A DNA stretch of 64,000 nucleotides from Ramlibacter ginsenosidimutans (GTDB taxonomy: Bacteria > Pseudomonadota > Gammaproteobacteria > Burkholderiales > Burkholderiaceae_C), in NCBI RefSeq assembly GCF_016654015.1, contig NZ_JAEPWM010000007.1, positions 215,259 to 279,258 of the forward strand, read 5' to 3'. The translations under genes and the position numbers were made by a program. The notes under the pieces are model-generated. The model made no database searches. It saw only the letters and a program-made list of their open reading frames with translations, and was not told the origin of the DNA. Every line of letters begins with the position of its first letter. Positions within the stretch are counted from its first letter, which is position 1. This document shows, piece after piece, positions 1 through 8,114 of this stretch.

Positions 1-1068
1 TTCCCGCTGCATGTCGATGAAGTCGACGATGATGATGCCGCCCAGGTTGCGCAGCCGCAGCTGCCGCGCGATGGCCTGCGCCGCCTCGAGGTTGGTCTTG
101 AAGATGGTCTCGTCGAAGTTGCGCGAGCCCACGTAGCCGCCGGTGTTCACGTCGATCGTGGTCAGCGCCTCCGTCTGGTCCACGATCAGGTAACCGCCGG
201 ACTTCAGGTCGACGCGCCGGCTGAGCGCGCGTTCGACCTCCTCCTCCACCGAGTACAGGTCGAAGATCGGCCGCTCGCCCTTGTAGAGCTGCAGCTTGGC
301 GGCCGCCGCGGGCATGAACTCGCGCCCGAATTCCGACAGCAGCGCGAACTGCTCGCGCGAGTCGATGCGGATGGTCTGTGTCGCGTCGGTGACCAGGTCG
401 CGCAGCACCCGCTGCAGCAGGTTCAGGTCCTGGTGCAGCAGCGCCGGCGGCGGCAGGCGCGTGGCCGCCTCGCGGATGCGCGTCCAGGTCTTGCGCAGGT
501 AGGCGATGTCCTCGGCCAGTTCCTCGTCGCTCGCATCCTCGCCATTGGTGCGCAGGATGAAGCCACCCCCGTCGCTGCCCACCAGCTTGTTCAGCCGCCG
601 GCGCAATGCATCGCGCTGTTCCGGCGGGATCTTCTGCGACACCCCGACGTGGTCGTCCTGCGGCAGGAAGACGAGCAGCCGGCCGGCGATGCTGACCTGC
701 GTGGACAGCCGCGCGCCCTTGGTGCCGATCGGGTCCTTGATCACCTGCACCATCAAGGCCTGTCCCTCGAACACCTGCTTCTCGATCGGCACGGGCGGCT
801 GGCCGCTGCGCGCGACGGCGGGCGGCTCGCCCTCGGGCTGGCGCTGCCACACGTCGGCCACGTGCAGGAACGCCGCGCGCTCCAGTCCCATGTCGATGAA
901 GGCGGACTGCATGCCCGGCAGCACGCGCGCGACCTTGCCCAGGTAGATGTTGCCCACCAGGCCGCGTTCGAGCGTGCGTTCGACGTGCAGCTCCTGCACG
1001 GCGCCGTTCTCGACGATGGCCACGCGCGTCTCCTGCGGCGACCAGTTCACCAGGATGTCCTGCTGCAT
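1..1068 (-). CDS. rng: Ribonuclease G (partial, N-terminal part)
   Basis: Endoribonuclease of the RNase E/G family, which processes 16S rRNA 5' ends and decays mRNA in the cytoplasm. About 355 residues are visible from ATG at 1068 and the frame stays open to the window edge, so the C-terminus is outside. The protein starts MQQDILVNWSPQETRVAI and has the N-terminal S1-like region (GNIYLGKVARVLPGMQSAF). Both metal-binding aspartate motifs of the catalytic domain are present: TTIDVNTGGYVG and, just before the edge, IIIVDFIDM. It is divergent from the PAS gene and lies at the end of the maf-rlmH-rsfS-nadD neighbourhood, its usual place in beta-proteobacteria. RNase E is less likely because the protein starts directly at the S1 region and sits beside maf. 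Confidence 0.93.
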   Translation of the reverse strand, partial: MQQDILVNWSPQETRVAIVENGAVQELHVERTLERGLVGNIYLGKVARVLPGMQSAFIDMGLERAAFLHVADVWQRQPEGEPPAVARSGQPPVPIEKQVFEGQALMVQVIKDPIGTKGARLSTQVSIAGRLLVFLPQDDHVGVSQKIPPEQRDALRRRLNKLVGSDGGGFILRTNGEDASDEELAEDIAYLRKTWTRIREAATRLPPPALLHQDLNLLQRVLRDLVTDATQTIRIDSREQFALLSEFGREFMPAAAAKLQLYKGERPIFDLYSVEEEVERALSRRVDLKSGGYLIVDQTEALTTIDVNTGGYVGSRNFDETIFKTNLEAAQAIARQLRLRNLGGIIIVDFIDMQRE

Positions 1069-1118
1069 CTTCTTGTGGGCGACTCCTCGGCCACAGGATA
1101 ACGCAGGAGCCGCTAAAC

Positions 1119-2540
1119 TTGCCCGCTTCGTCCGCAGTTCCCGTGACCCCCGACATTCCCAAGTTTCTCCAAGGCGGCGGCGCCATGGGCGAGCGCATCC
1201 GTGCCTTCGACTGGAGCCGGCATCCCCTGGGGCTGCCCGAGCGCTGGCCCGAGTCGCTGCGCATGGCCATGAGCCTGTGCCTGAACTCCAGCTTCCCCAC
1301 CGCGATCTACTGGGGTCCCGAGCTCCACATCCTCTACAACGACGCGTGGTCCGTGATCCCGGCGGAAAAGCACCCGTGGATGCTCGGCAAGCCCGCGCAG
1401 GAGGGCTGGTCGGACATCTGGCCCATCATCGGCCCGCAGTTCCGCCGCGTCATGGAGGGCGAAGGACTCGCGCTGTACGAGGAGATGCTGCCCATGGTGC
1501 GCGGCGGGCAGCCGCGCGAGACCTGGTGGAACTACAGCATCACCCCGATCCGCAACGCCGACCACAGCGTGGCCGGCATCTTCAACCAGGGCAACGAGGT
1601 GACGGAGATCGTGCTCGGGCGCCGCCGCCGCGAGGCGGAGCTGGCCCGCTGGCGCGAGACCTTCCACCAGGCGCCCGTGCCCGTGGCCTTGCTGCGCGGG
1701 CCCGAGCACGTGTTCGAGTTCGCCAACGACGCCTACCTGCGACTGGTCGGCGGCCGCGCGGTAGCCGGCAAGGCGCTGCGCGATGCGCTACCGGAAATCG
1801 TGGAGCAGGGATTCGTGGAGCTGCTGGACGGCGTGCACCGCAGCGGCGAGCCCTACATCGGCGCCGGCGCCAAGGTGATGCTGCAGCGGGCGGAGGAAGG
1901 CCCGGTGGAGGAACGCGTGCTGGACTTCATCTACCAGCCGCTGCGCGATGCGGCCGGCCAGGTGGACGGCGTGCTGGTGCTGGCCACCGACGTGACGGAA
2001 CGGGCGCGGGCCGAGTCGGCGCTGCGCCTGACCAACTGGCAGCTGGGCGAGGAACGCGCCCGCCTCGCGTCGCTGATGGAGGCGGAGCAACGTGCGCGGC
2101 TTGCGCTGCGGCGCGTGAGCGACGGCCTGGAAGCGACCGTGAAGGCACGCACCGCGGAACTCACGCAGGCGCTGCAGGCGCAGCGCGCCGCGACCGAGCG
2201 GCTGCGCGCGGCCTTCGCGACCGACCTGATCTTCCAGGGCTTCATGGAGACCGACGGCACCTTGCGTGACGCGAACCCGGCGTCGCTGGCCGCGATCGGC
2301 TCGCGCCTGCAGGACGTGGTCGGCCGGCCCTTTTGGGAGACACCGTGGTTCGCGGCCACCGACGGCGCGCCGGAGCGCATCCGCGCCGCGGTGGATGAAG
2401 CGCGCCAGGGCCGCAGCGTGCAAGGCACGATGGCCGTGCGGCTGCCGCAGGGCGAACGCCAGTTCCGTTTCCTGATCCGCCCGATGGTGAACGCACGCGG
2501 CGAACTCGTGGGCCTGATCCCGGAAGCGCAGCCCCTGTAA
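1119..2540 (+). CDS. PAS-domain sensory protein without output domain
   Basis: Soluble protein of 473 aa with an N-terminal PAS-like region of the type found in PAS histidine kinases (RIRAFDWSRHPLGLPERWP, IYWGPELHILYNDAW). A second PAS with its PAC end (VLVLATDVTERARAESALR, about residues 185-300) follows, then an Arg/Glu-rich coiled-coil linker (about 300-365) and a third PAS-like segment. No histidine kinase, GGDEF, EAL or methyl-accepting domain follows, so it stops where an output domain would be expected. The TTG at 1119 has AGGAG nine bases upstream; a GTG at 1143 and an ATG at 1185 are alternatives. It probably works as a partner of another signalling protein, or is a truncated kinase. 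The ligand is unknown. Confidence 0.8.
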   Translation: MPASSAVPVTPDIPKFLQGGGAMGERIRAFDWSRHPLGLPERWPESLRMAMSLCLNSSFPTAIYWGPELHILYNDAWSVIPAEKHPWMLGKPAQEGWSDIWPIIGPQFRRVMEGEGLALYEEMLPMVRGGQPRETWWNYSITPIRNADHSVAGIFNQGNEVTEIVLGRRRREAELARWRETFHQAPVPVALLRGPEHVFEFANDAYLRLVGGRAVAGKALRDALPEIVEQGFVELLDGVHRSGEPYIGAGAKVMLQRAEEGPVEERVLDFIYQPLRDAAGQVDGVLVLATDVTERARAESALRLTNWQLGEERARLASLMEAEQRARLALRRVSDGLEATVKARTAELTQALQAQRAATERLRAAFATDLIFQGFMETDGTLRDANPASLAAIGSRLQDVVGRPFWETPWFAATDGAPERIRAAVDEARQGRSVQGTMAVRLPQGERQFRFLIRPMVNARGELVGLIPEAQPL

Positions 2541-2580
2541 AGCCGCATGCAGCGGGCAGCGCAGGCTGCCCGACGCCCCA

Positions 2581-2596
2581 TGCGACCAAGGTCCCA
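2581..2596. promoter_or_regulatory. Imperfect copy of 16-bp palindrome (putative operator)
   Basis: TGCGACCAAGGTCCCA matches the perfect palindrome TGGGACCTAGGTCCCA found at 5725-5740 at 14 of 16 positions. It lies in the short gap between the PAS gene and the DUF3300 gene, 36 bases before the ATG at 2633. The same motif upstream of two secreted-protein loci suggests a shared regulator; none is identified. Confidence 0.45.
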
Positions 2597-2632
2597 TTGG
2601 CCCGGCAGGAGCGCTTGCCTAGCCTCCCGGGC

Positions 2633-4000
2633 ATGCTGTCCTCTCCGCCACGCCACACGAGTGCGCCAGTCCGGTTCTCCCTGAGTGCCGTCGCTGCCGC
2701 TGCCCTGCTGCTCGCTTTCTCGCCCGGCCCGGTGTCAGCCCAGGCTCCAGCCGCGCCCGTGACGGCGGCTGCGCCCATGCAGGCGGAGCAGCTCGAGCAA
2801 CTGGTCGCGCCCATCGCGCTCTACCCGGACGACCTGGTCGCCATCATCCTTCCGGCTTCCACCAACCCGTTGCAGATCGTGCAGGCGGACCGCTTTCTGG
2901 ACCAGCGCAAGTCCAATCCCAAGCTGGAACTCAACGCGCAGTGGGACGACGCGGTCAAGACCCTGTGCAACTACCCGGACATCGTGAAGAAGATGAGCCA
3001 GGACCTCGACTGGACCACCCAGCTCGGGGAAGCCGTCGTGGCGGACACGGGCGAAGTGCTGGAGGCGGTCCAGGCCTTCCGGCGGCGCGCGCAGTCGGCG
3101 GGCAACCTCAAGTCGGATGACAAGCAGAAGGTGGTCGTCGAGCAGAACGTCATCAGCATCGCGCCGGCCAATCCCGAAGTGGTGTACGTGCCGCAATACA
3201 ACCCGCAGACCGTGGTCGTCGCGGGCGCCTATCCGACCTACCCCTACTACCCGGCTCCCTACCCGGCCTACTGGTATCCGTATGCGCCGGGCGCCGCGCT
3301 CGCCGCGGGCGTGATCTGGGGCGCGGCCATCGGCGCTGCCTGGAGCGGCGGCCACTACGGCTACGGCGGCGGCAACAACACCATCAACATCGATCGCGGC
3401 GACCGCAACACCACCATCAACCGTGGCGGCGACCGCACCAACGTCAACAGCGGCAATCGCGGCAGCGGCAACCAGTCGACCCAATGGAAGTCCGACAAGA
3501 AGCCGGGCCAGGTGAGCGGCTCGGTGGGCGGCGGCAATCGCGGCGCGCGCGCGGGCGACACGCGCACGAGCGGTGCCGGCGGCGGCAACTTCGGTGGCGG
3601 GGCCGGCGGGGGTGCGGGCGGCGGGCGCCCCGGCACGCAACCGTCGGGCGGCTTGGGGGGCGGTGCCGGTGGCGGTGCGGGCGGTGCACGCCCCAGCACG
3701 CAACCGTCGGGTGGCTTCAGCGGCGGCGCCGGTGGCGCCGGCGGCGGTGCGCGTCCCAGCACGCAGCCGGCCGGCGGCGGTGGCGGCGGCTTCGAGGGCA
3801 TGGGCTCGTCGCGGCAGACGCAGCTCGATAGCTCGCGCGGCGCGTCCAGCCGCGGGGCCGCGGGATCGTCGTCAGCGGGCCGCGCGCCCTCGGCAGCGCC
3901 GCGTTCCGCTCCGGCGGGGCGGCCCTCCGGCGGCGGCGGTGGTGGCGGCGGGCGCGGCGGTGGCGGTGGTGGTGGACGTGGAGGCGGCGGCCGCCGCTAG
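2633..4000 (+). CDS. DUF3300 domain secreted protein with Gly-rich tail
   Basis: Exported protein of 455 aa of unknown function. A signal peptide (RFSLSAVAAAALLLAFSPG, ending VSAQA) is followed by the DUF3300 domain (about residues 45-200; ALYPDDLVAIILPAS, VYVPQYNPQTVVV), then a Tyr/Pro patch, an Ala-rich hydrophobic stretch and a long low-complexity Gly/Arg/Ser tail of about 190 residues with repeated GG-ARPSTQPSGG units. A TTG at 2597 in the same frame would overlap the putative operator, so the ATG at 2633 is preferred. It is followed 12 bases later by a DUF2950 gene, a pairing that is common for these two families. The tail resembles a disordered surface or nucleic-acid-binding segment, but its function is unknown. 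Confidence 0.85.
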   Translation: MLSSPPRHTSAPVRFSLSAVAAAALLLAFSPGPVSAQAPAAPVTAAAPMQAEQLEQLVAPIALYPDDLVAIILPASTNPLQIVQADRFLDQRKSNPKLELNAQWDDAVKTLCNYPDIVKKMSQDLDWTTQLGEAVVADTGEVLEAVQAFRRRAQSAGNLKSDDKQKVVVEQNVISIAPANPEVVYVPQYNPQTVVVAGAYPTYPYYPAPYPAYWYPYAPGAALAAGVIWGAAIGAAWSGGHYGYGGGNNTINIDRGDRNTTINRGGDRTNVNSGNRGSGNQSTQWKSDKKPGQVSGSVGGGNRGARAGDTRTSGAGGGNFGGGAGGGAGGGRPGTQPSGGLGGGAGGGAGGARPSTQPSGGFSGGAGGAGGGARPSTQPAGGGGGGFEGMGSSRQTQLDSSRGASSRGAAGSSSAGRAPSAAPRSAPAGRPSGGGGGGGGRGGGGGGGRGGGGRR

Positions 4001-4012
4001 GAGTACACGACC

Positions 4013-4966
4013 ATGCAATCCACTCGTTCGAGGCTTTCCGCCATGCAAGACACCCCGCCCGTGCGCCTGCGTACCGCGACCCGCGCCCTGCTCCTCGCTG
4101 CATCGCTGTGCATGCCGCTGGCGCTGCTCGCGCAGCAGACCACCTTCGCCGATCCCGATGCGGCCGTCGACGCGTTCTCGCACGCGCTGCAGGCGAACGA
4201 CGAAGCCGCCCTGCTGCAGATGTTCGGCGACAAGTACCGCGACGTCGTGATCACCGGCGACCCGGCCTACGACGCCGCACGGCGCGCCGAGGCGGCATCG
4301 GCCCTCGCCGCGCGCAAGCGCATCGAGGAGCTCGGGTCGGACCGGCGCATCCTGCACATCGGCGCGCAGGACTGGCCCTTCCCCATCCCGCTGGTGCGCG
4401 CAGGCGCGGGCTGGCGCTTCGCGACCGAGCAAGGCGCCGAGGAGATCCTCAATCGCCGCATCGGCGCGAACGAGCGCAATGCCATCTACGTGATGCGTGC
4501 ACTGGTCGACGGACAGCGGCAGTACGCCGAGCGCGACCGCATGGGCGACGGCGTCCTGCAGTACGCGCGCAAGCTGGGCAGCTCGCCCGGCAAGCACGAC
4601 GGTCTCTACTGGCCCACGCAGGATGGCGAAGGAGAAGAAAGCCCGCTCGGGCCGTTGGTCGCTTCGGCGTCGGCCGACCTGAAGGATCACGCCGAGGGCG
4701 CGCCGTTCAAAGGCTATCGCTTCCGCATCCTCACCAGCCAGGGCCCGCACGCACCGGGCGGCGCCTACAGCTACATCATCAACGGTCGCATGATCGCCGG
4801 CTTCGCCGCGGTGGCGACGCCGGCGGACTGGGGACACAGCGGCATCATGAGCTTCATGGTCAGCCACAACGGCAAGCTGTACCAGAAGAACCTGGGACCG
4901 AAGCCGCCGGCGATCACGAAGTTCGATCCGGGCCCGGGCTGGACCGAGGTCGAGCCGGCACCCTGA
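4013..4966 (+). CDS. DUF2950 family secreted protein
   Basis: Protein of 317 aa recognised as DUF2950 by its body (FADPDAAVDAFSHALQANDE, RNAIYVMRALVDGQRQYA, GYRFRILTSQGPHAPGG, ITKFDPGPGWTEV). A hydrophobic N-terminal segment (RALLLAASLCMPLALLAQ) indicates export, and the mature start is probably near QQTTFADPD. Function is unknown; the family is typically encoded directly after DUF3300 genes, as here, and the two products may act together in the envelope. ATG 4013 has AGGAG eight bases upstream, inside the end of the previous gene region, so the two genes are likely one transcript ending at the hairpin at 4985-5008. Confidence 0.88.
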   Translation: MQSTRSRLSAMQDTPPVRLRTATRALLLAASLCMPLALLAQQTTFADPDAAVDAFSHALQANDEAALLQMFGDKYRDVVITGDPAYDAARRAEAASALAARKRIEELGSDRRILHIGAQDWPFPIPLVRAGAGWRFATEQGAEEILNRRIGANERNAIYVMRALVDGQRQYAERDRMGDGVLQYARKLGSSPGKHDGLYWPTQDGEGEESPLGPLVASASADLKDHAEGAPFKGYRFRILTSQGPHAPGGAYSYIINGRMIAGFAAVATPADWGHSGIMSFMVSHNGKLYQKNLGPKPPAITKFDPGPGWTEVEPAP

Positions 4967-4984
4967 GCGGCGCGACGCAATGAG

Positions 4985-5008
4985 AAATGGCCCCGCGGGG
5001 GGCCATTT
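4985..5008. terminator. Bidirectional hairpin terminator
   Basis: Ten-base arms (AAATGGCCCC and GGGGCCATTT) form a strong stem, followed on the plus strand by TTTGCTTT. It sits between the convergent DUF2950 gene and the gene at 5049-5657. A second perfect 18-bp palindrome (GCGGCCCCGCGGGGCCGC) is at 5027-5044. Confidence 0.7.
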
Positions 5009-5048
5009 GCTTTGGGCAGTGCCAAGGCGGCCCCGCGGGGCCGCAAGC

Positions 5049-5657
5049 TCACTTCTTCGCCGGCTCGACCCTGATGGCCAGGGACTCGGTGTAGAGGGCA
5101 TGCACCTGGTCGCCCTTCTTGATGTTCTTCAGCTGCTCCGGGTCTTCCACCACGAGGTCCACGAGGTGGCCGCCGGGGCCCTTGAGCGTGACCAGGTTCT
5201 TCTTGTGGTCCACGTGCACCACGTCGGCCAGCACGCTGACCTGCCGCACGGCCTTGCCGCCCGGCTTCTCGCCCTTCTCGGAGCGCTGCAGCTCCTCGCC
5301 GCCCTTCACTGCAGGGGTGCCGCCGCCGCCCTTCTTCAGTTCGAGCGCCACGGCTTCCGTGTACTCGGCATGCACGCGGTCGCCGACCTTGAGCTGGTCG
5401 AAGTTGCGCGCGTCCTCGCCCACCTCGACTTCGACTTCCTTGCCGTCCTGGCGCTTCATCGTGACGGTGCGCGTGGCCTTGTCGATGTGCGTGATGGTGG
5501 CCGTGGTCTTGATGGTCTGGCCGACCACGGCCTTGCCCGGCGCGGTGGCGACGGCAGTGTCGACCGTGGCAGCGGGCTTCTGCGCGGCGGCCGGCAGGCA
5601 CGCGGCGGCGAGGACGCCGAGTGCGAACAGCGCGGGCGCAGTCTTGCGGATCATCAT
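5049..5657 (-). CDS. Secreted protein with two homologous beta-rich repeats
   Basis: Exported protein of 202 aa with a signal peptide (KTAPALFALGVLAAACLPAAA). The mature part contains two related segments of about 65 residues. The first runs from IKTTATITHIDKATRTVTM to VGDRVHAEYTEAVALEL, the second from VSVLADVVHVDHKKNLVTL to KGDQVHALYTESLAIRV. They share a beta-strand pattern and a VHA-YTE-A signature, resembling DUF5666-type domains, and are joined by a Gly/Lys-rich linker. ATG 5657 has AGGAGAAG six bases upstream; the frame is open further upstream to 5750 without a better start. Function is unknown. The palindrome 5725-5740 lies in its upstream region. Confidence 0.75.
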   Translation of the reverse strand: MMIRKTAPALFALGVLAAACLPAAAQKPAATVDTAVATAPGKAVVGQTIKTTATITHIDKATRTVTMKRQDGKEVEVEVGEDARNFDQLKVGDRVHAEYTEAVALELKKGGGGTPAVKGGEELQRSEKGEKPGGKAVRQVSVLADVVHVDHKKNLVTLKGPGGHLVDLVVEDPEQLKNIKKGDQVHALYTESLAIRVEPAKK

Positions 5658-5724
5658 GGGGGCTTCTCCTGGGGGGTTGTGTGGGTGACCCCGGGAGGAT
5701 CGGGCGCGCACCTGCGCATCGCAA

Positions 5725-5740
5725 TGGGACCTAGGTCCCA
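5725..5740. promoter_or_regulatory. Perfect 16-bp palindrome (putative operator)
   Basis: TGGGACCTAGGTCCCA is identical to its own reverse complement and lies in the 89-base gap between maf and the secreted repeat protein, 67 bases upstream of the latter's ATG. A 14/16 copy precedes the DUF3300 gene at 2581. Symmetry and placement suggest a dimeric transcription factor site; the factor is not known. Confidence 0.5.
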
Positions 5741-5746
5741 CCGGCC

Positions 5747-6355
5747 TCACACGGCCAGGCGCAATCCCGCTTGCCGCAGCAAGCCCGCCGTCTCGTGCAG
5801 GGGCAGGCCCATGATGCCCGTGTAGGAGCCGGCGATGCGCGCGATGTGCGCGGCCGCGCGCCCCTGCACCGCGTACGCGCCCGCCTTGCCCATGGGTTCG
5901 CCGCTGGCGACATAGGCGCGCACCTGCGCGGGCGTCAGCGCCGCAAAGGTCACGCGCGAATCGCTGAGGGCGGTGAGCCGGCGCCGACCTGCCTGCACCT
6001 CCACGGCGGTGAGCACGCGATGCGTGTGGCCGGAGAGTTCCCGCAGCATGCGCGCCGCATCGCGCGCGTCCTCGGGCTTGCCGTAGATGGTGCGGCCCAG
6101 CGCCACGGTGGTGTCGGAGCAGAGGATGGGCGCGGGCGGCAGGCCGCGCGCTGCGCGCCGCGCGACGGCGGCGTCCAGCTTCAGTCCGGTCACGCGCCGC
6201 ACGTAGGCGGCGGGCGCTTCGCCCGGATGCACCGCTTCCAGCGCCTCGCTGTCTTCGCCGGGATCCGGCAGCAGCAGTTCGTAGCGCACGCCGAGTTGCT
6301 CGAGCAACTGGCGCCGCCGCGGGCTCTGGGAGGCGAGATAGACGAACTCACTCAC
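5747..6355 (-). CDS. maf: Maf family nucleoside triphosphate pyrophosphatase
   Basis: House-cleaning pyrophosphatase that hydrolyses non-canonical or excess NTPs to NMPs (the YhdE subgroup prefers dTTP/UTP). Family signatures are visible in order: [12 protein letters not shown] at the N-terminus, [17 protein letters not shown], and [13 protein letters not shown] near the C-terminus; 202 aa is the normal size. The GTG at 6355 is chosen because it lies in GTGAGTGA overlapping the stop of rlmH, and the protein then begins at the usual [13 protein letters not shown]. It is the last gene of the nadD-rsfS-rlmH-maf run; in many beta-proteobacteria rng follows, whereas here the unrelated block at 1.1-5.7 kb separates them. 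Confidence 0.93.
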   Translation of the reverse strand: MSEFVYLASQSPRRRQLLEQLGVRYELLLPDPGEDSEALEAVHPGEAPAAYVRRVTGLKLDAAVARRAARGLPPAPILCSDTTVALGRTIYGKPEDARDAARMLRELSGHTHRVLTAVEVQAGRRRLTALSDSRVTFAALTPAQVRAYVASGEPMGKAGAYAVQGRAAAHIARIAGSYTGIMGLPLHETAGLLRQAGLRLAV

Positions 6356-6815
6356 GGTGGTAAGGGTGCCCTGCGTTGATGGACCACGCACGATAGAGCT
6401 GCTCGGCCAGCAGCACGCGCACCATGGCGTGCGGCAGCGTCAGGTCCGAAAGCCGGATGCGCTCGTGCGCGGCCTGCCGGAACGCGGGCTCGAGTCCGTC
6501 CGGGCCGCCGATGACGAGCGCCACCGTGTCGTTCTCCAGCGGCCAGGCCTTGAGCTTCGCGGCGAGCGCCACGGTGGTGAGCGCCGTGCCACGCTCGTCG
6601 AGGGCGACCAGGCGCGCGCCCTTCGGAATGGCCGCGGCAATGCGCTCGCGCTCGGCGGCCAGCAGCGCCGGCAGCGTTTTCGAGGCGCGCGGCTCGGTCT
6701 TGACGGCCTTCAGTTCCAGCCGCAGCTCCGGCGGAAAGCGCTTGGCGTAGTCGTCCCAGGCCGCCTGCGCCCAGTCGGGCACGCGCTGGCCCACCGCGAC
6801 CACCAGCAGGCGCAT
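6348..6815 (-). CDS. rlmH: 23S rRNA (pseudouridine1915-N3)-methyltransferase RlmH
   Basis: SPOUT-class methyltransferase that methylates pseudouridine 1915 in helix 69 of 23S rRNA on the 70S ribosome. At 155 aa it is full length, with the start [20 protein letters not shown], the SAM-binding knot motif [10 protein letters not shown], and the conserved C-terminus [18 protein letters not shown] ending in HPYHRE. ATG 6815 lies one base after the rsfS stop and its own stop overlaps the maf start, so the genes are probably translationally coupled. This is the classical ribosome-linked cluster rsfS-rlmH. Confidence 0.96.
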   Translation of the reverse strand: MRLLVVAVGQRVPDWAQAAWDDYAKRFPPELRLELKAVKTEPRASKTLPALLAAERERIAAAIPKGARLVALDERGTALTTVALAAKLKAWPLENDTVALVIGGPDGLEPAFRQAAHERIRLSDLTLPHAMVRVLLAEQLYRAWSINAGHPYHRE

Positions 6816-6816
6816 C

Positions 6817-7515
6817 TCAGGACTTGCGTGCCGGCGACTTCGCGGGAGTCTTCTTCGCGGCTACCTTCTGCGCGGGAGCCTTGCGGGCTGGCGCCTTGAG
6901 CGCGGCCTTGCCCGCTGCGCTCTTCGCGGTGGTGCGCGCACCGCCCTTGCCCCCTGCGCTCTTCGCCGTGGTGCGCGCGCCGCCCTTGGCGGCTGCCTTC
7001 TTCGCCGGTGTCTTGGCCGCGGCCTTCTTCGCCGCGCTGGCCTGGCGTTCGGCCGTCTTCACCGCGCTGCTGCGGCGCAGGGACGGCGGCGGGGCCTTCT
7101 TCGCGGCGGGAGCGGGGGCCGGCTTGGGCGCTTCGGCGGGCTTGGCCGCGCCGAAGCGCACGCGCACCGGCTTGTCGCCCCAGATCTCCTCCAGGTGGTA
7201 GTACTGGCGGATCGTGGGCTGCATGATGTGGGCGACGGCGGCGCCGCAGTCCACGATGATCCATTCGCCGTTGTCCTCGCCCTCCACGCGCGGCTTGGGG
7301 AAGCCAGCCTCGCGCACTGCGTCGATCACGCTGGAGGCGAGCGCCCTGGTCTGGCGGTTGGACGTGCCCGATGCGACGATGACGCGCTCGAACAAGGGGG
7401 ACAGGTGCTCGGTGTTGAAGACCTGGATGTCGTGGCCTTTCACGTCTTCCAGGCCATCGACGATGGCCCTCTGGAGCTTCTGCGTGTCCTTCTTGGCGGC
7501 GGTTTCAGTCGTCAT
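6817..7515 (-). CDS. rsfS: Ribosome silencing factor RsfS with long basic tail
   Basis: RsfS binds ribosomal protein uL14 and blocks 30S-50S joining when nutrients are low. Residues 1 to about 122 form the normal domain ([63 protein letters not shown]). Unusually, about 110 extra residues follow, almost entirely Ala, Lys and Pro with repeated [17 protein letters not shown] blocks and two near-identical [14 protein letters not shown] units, like the tails of histone H1-like bacterial proteins. The tail is in frame and the normal rlmH overlap follows it, so it is a real extension rather than a sequencing error. ATG 7515 overlaps the nadD stop (ATGA). Confidence 0.93.
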   Translation of the reverse strand: MTTETAAKKDTQKLQRAIVDGLEDVKGHDIQVFNTEHLSPLFERVIVASGTSNRQTRALASSVIDAVREAGFPKPRVEGEDNGEWIIVDCGAAVAHIMQPTIRQYYHLEEIWGDKPVRVRFGAAKPAEAPKPAPAPAAKKAPPPSLRRSSAVKTAERQASAAKKAAAKTPAKKAAAKGGARTTAKSAGGKGGARTTAKSAAGKAALKAPARKAPAQKVAAKKTPAKSPARKS

Positions 7516-8114
7516 CCGATGTCTTCGTAAAGGTGGTGGGTTTCAATATAACGGGCAACGGCTGGCTCAACCAGCGCGATGATGTCTTGCTGCGCCGCCC
7601 GGCGGGCCCGGATCTCGGTGGCGCTCTCGGCCATTGGCGGCAGGACCAGCCGGTGGACGCGCACGCCGGGCAGCGCTTCCAGCGCCTGCAGTCCGTCGCC
7701 GGAGCCGCGCCCGGCAACGCACAGCACGGCCATGCGGGCAATGTCCTGCCAAGCATGCCAACGCTCGAAGCCGGCCGCCTGGTCCTCGCCCATGATGAGG
7801 TACAGCTGGGCACCGGGATGCGCAGCCTGCAGTTCACGCAGGGTGTCGATGCTGTAGGTCGGGCCGCTGCGCCTGAGCTCGCGGTCATCCACCTCCACGC
7901 CATCGAGGCCGGCGAAGGCCAGGCGGGCCATGGCCAGCCGGTGCTGCGCCGGCGTGAGGCCGCGCTCCTTGTGCCATGCATTCCCCGTCGGGAAGACGTA
8001 GAGACTATCGAGCGCGAGCTGCTGCACGGCGGCCTGCGCCAGCACGCGATGGGCGCGGTGCGGCGGATCGAAGGCACCGCCGAACATGCCGACGCGCGAT
8101 AGCGGCTGGCTCAC
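7512..8114 (-). CDS. nadD: Nicotinate-nucleotide adenylyltransferase
   Basis: Transfers AMP from ATP to nicotinate mononucleotide, the penultimate step of NAD synthesis. At 200 aa it shows the nucleotidyltransferase motif [15 protein letters not shown] (HxxH type), FPTGNAWHK, the substrate loop [28 protein letters not shown], and [10 protein letters not shown] before the C-terminus. The GTG at 8114 is chosen because it overlaps the hemF stop (GTGA) and gives the usual short N-terminus [15 protein letters not shown]; the frame stays open further upstream inside hemF, but that is out-of-frame shadow. The stop overlaps rsfS by ATGA. Confidence 0.95.
   Translation of the reverse strand: MSQPLSRVGMFGGAFDPPHRAHRVLAQAAVQQLALDSLYVFPTGNAWHKERGLTPAQHRLAMARLAFAGLDGVEVDDRELRRSGPTYSIDTLRELQAAHPGAQLYLIMGEDQAAGFERWHAWQDIARMAVLCVAGRGSGDGLQALEALPGVRVHRLVLPPMAESATEIRARRAAQQDIIALVEPAVARYIETHHLYEDIG

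Noticed and set aside
2597..2632. TTG 2597 as the start of the DUF3300 protein
   Set aside because: It overlaps the palindromic site and would put 12 non-signal residues before the signal peptide; ATG 2633 fits better.
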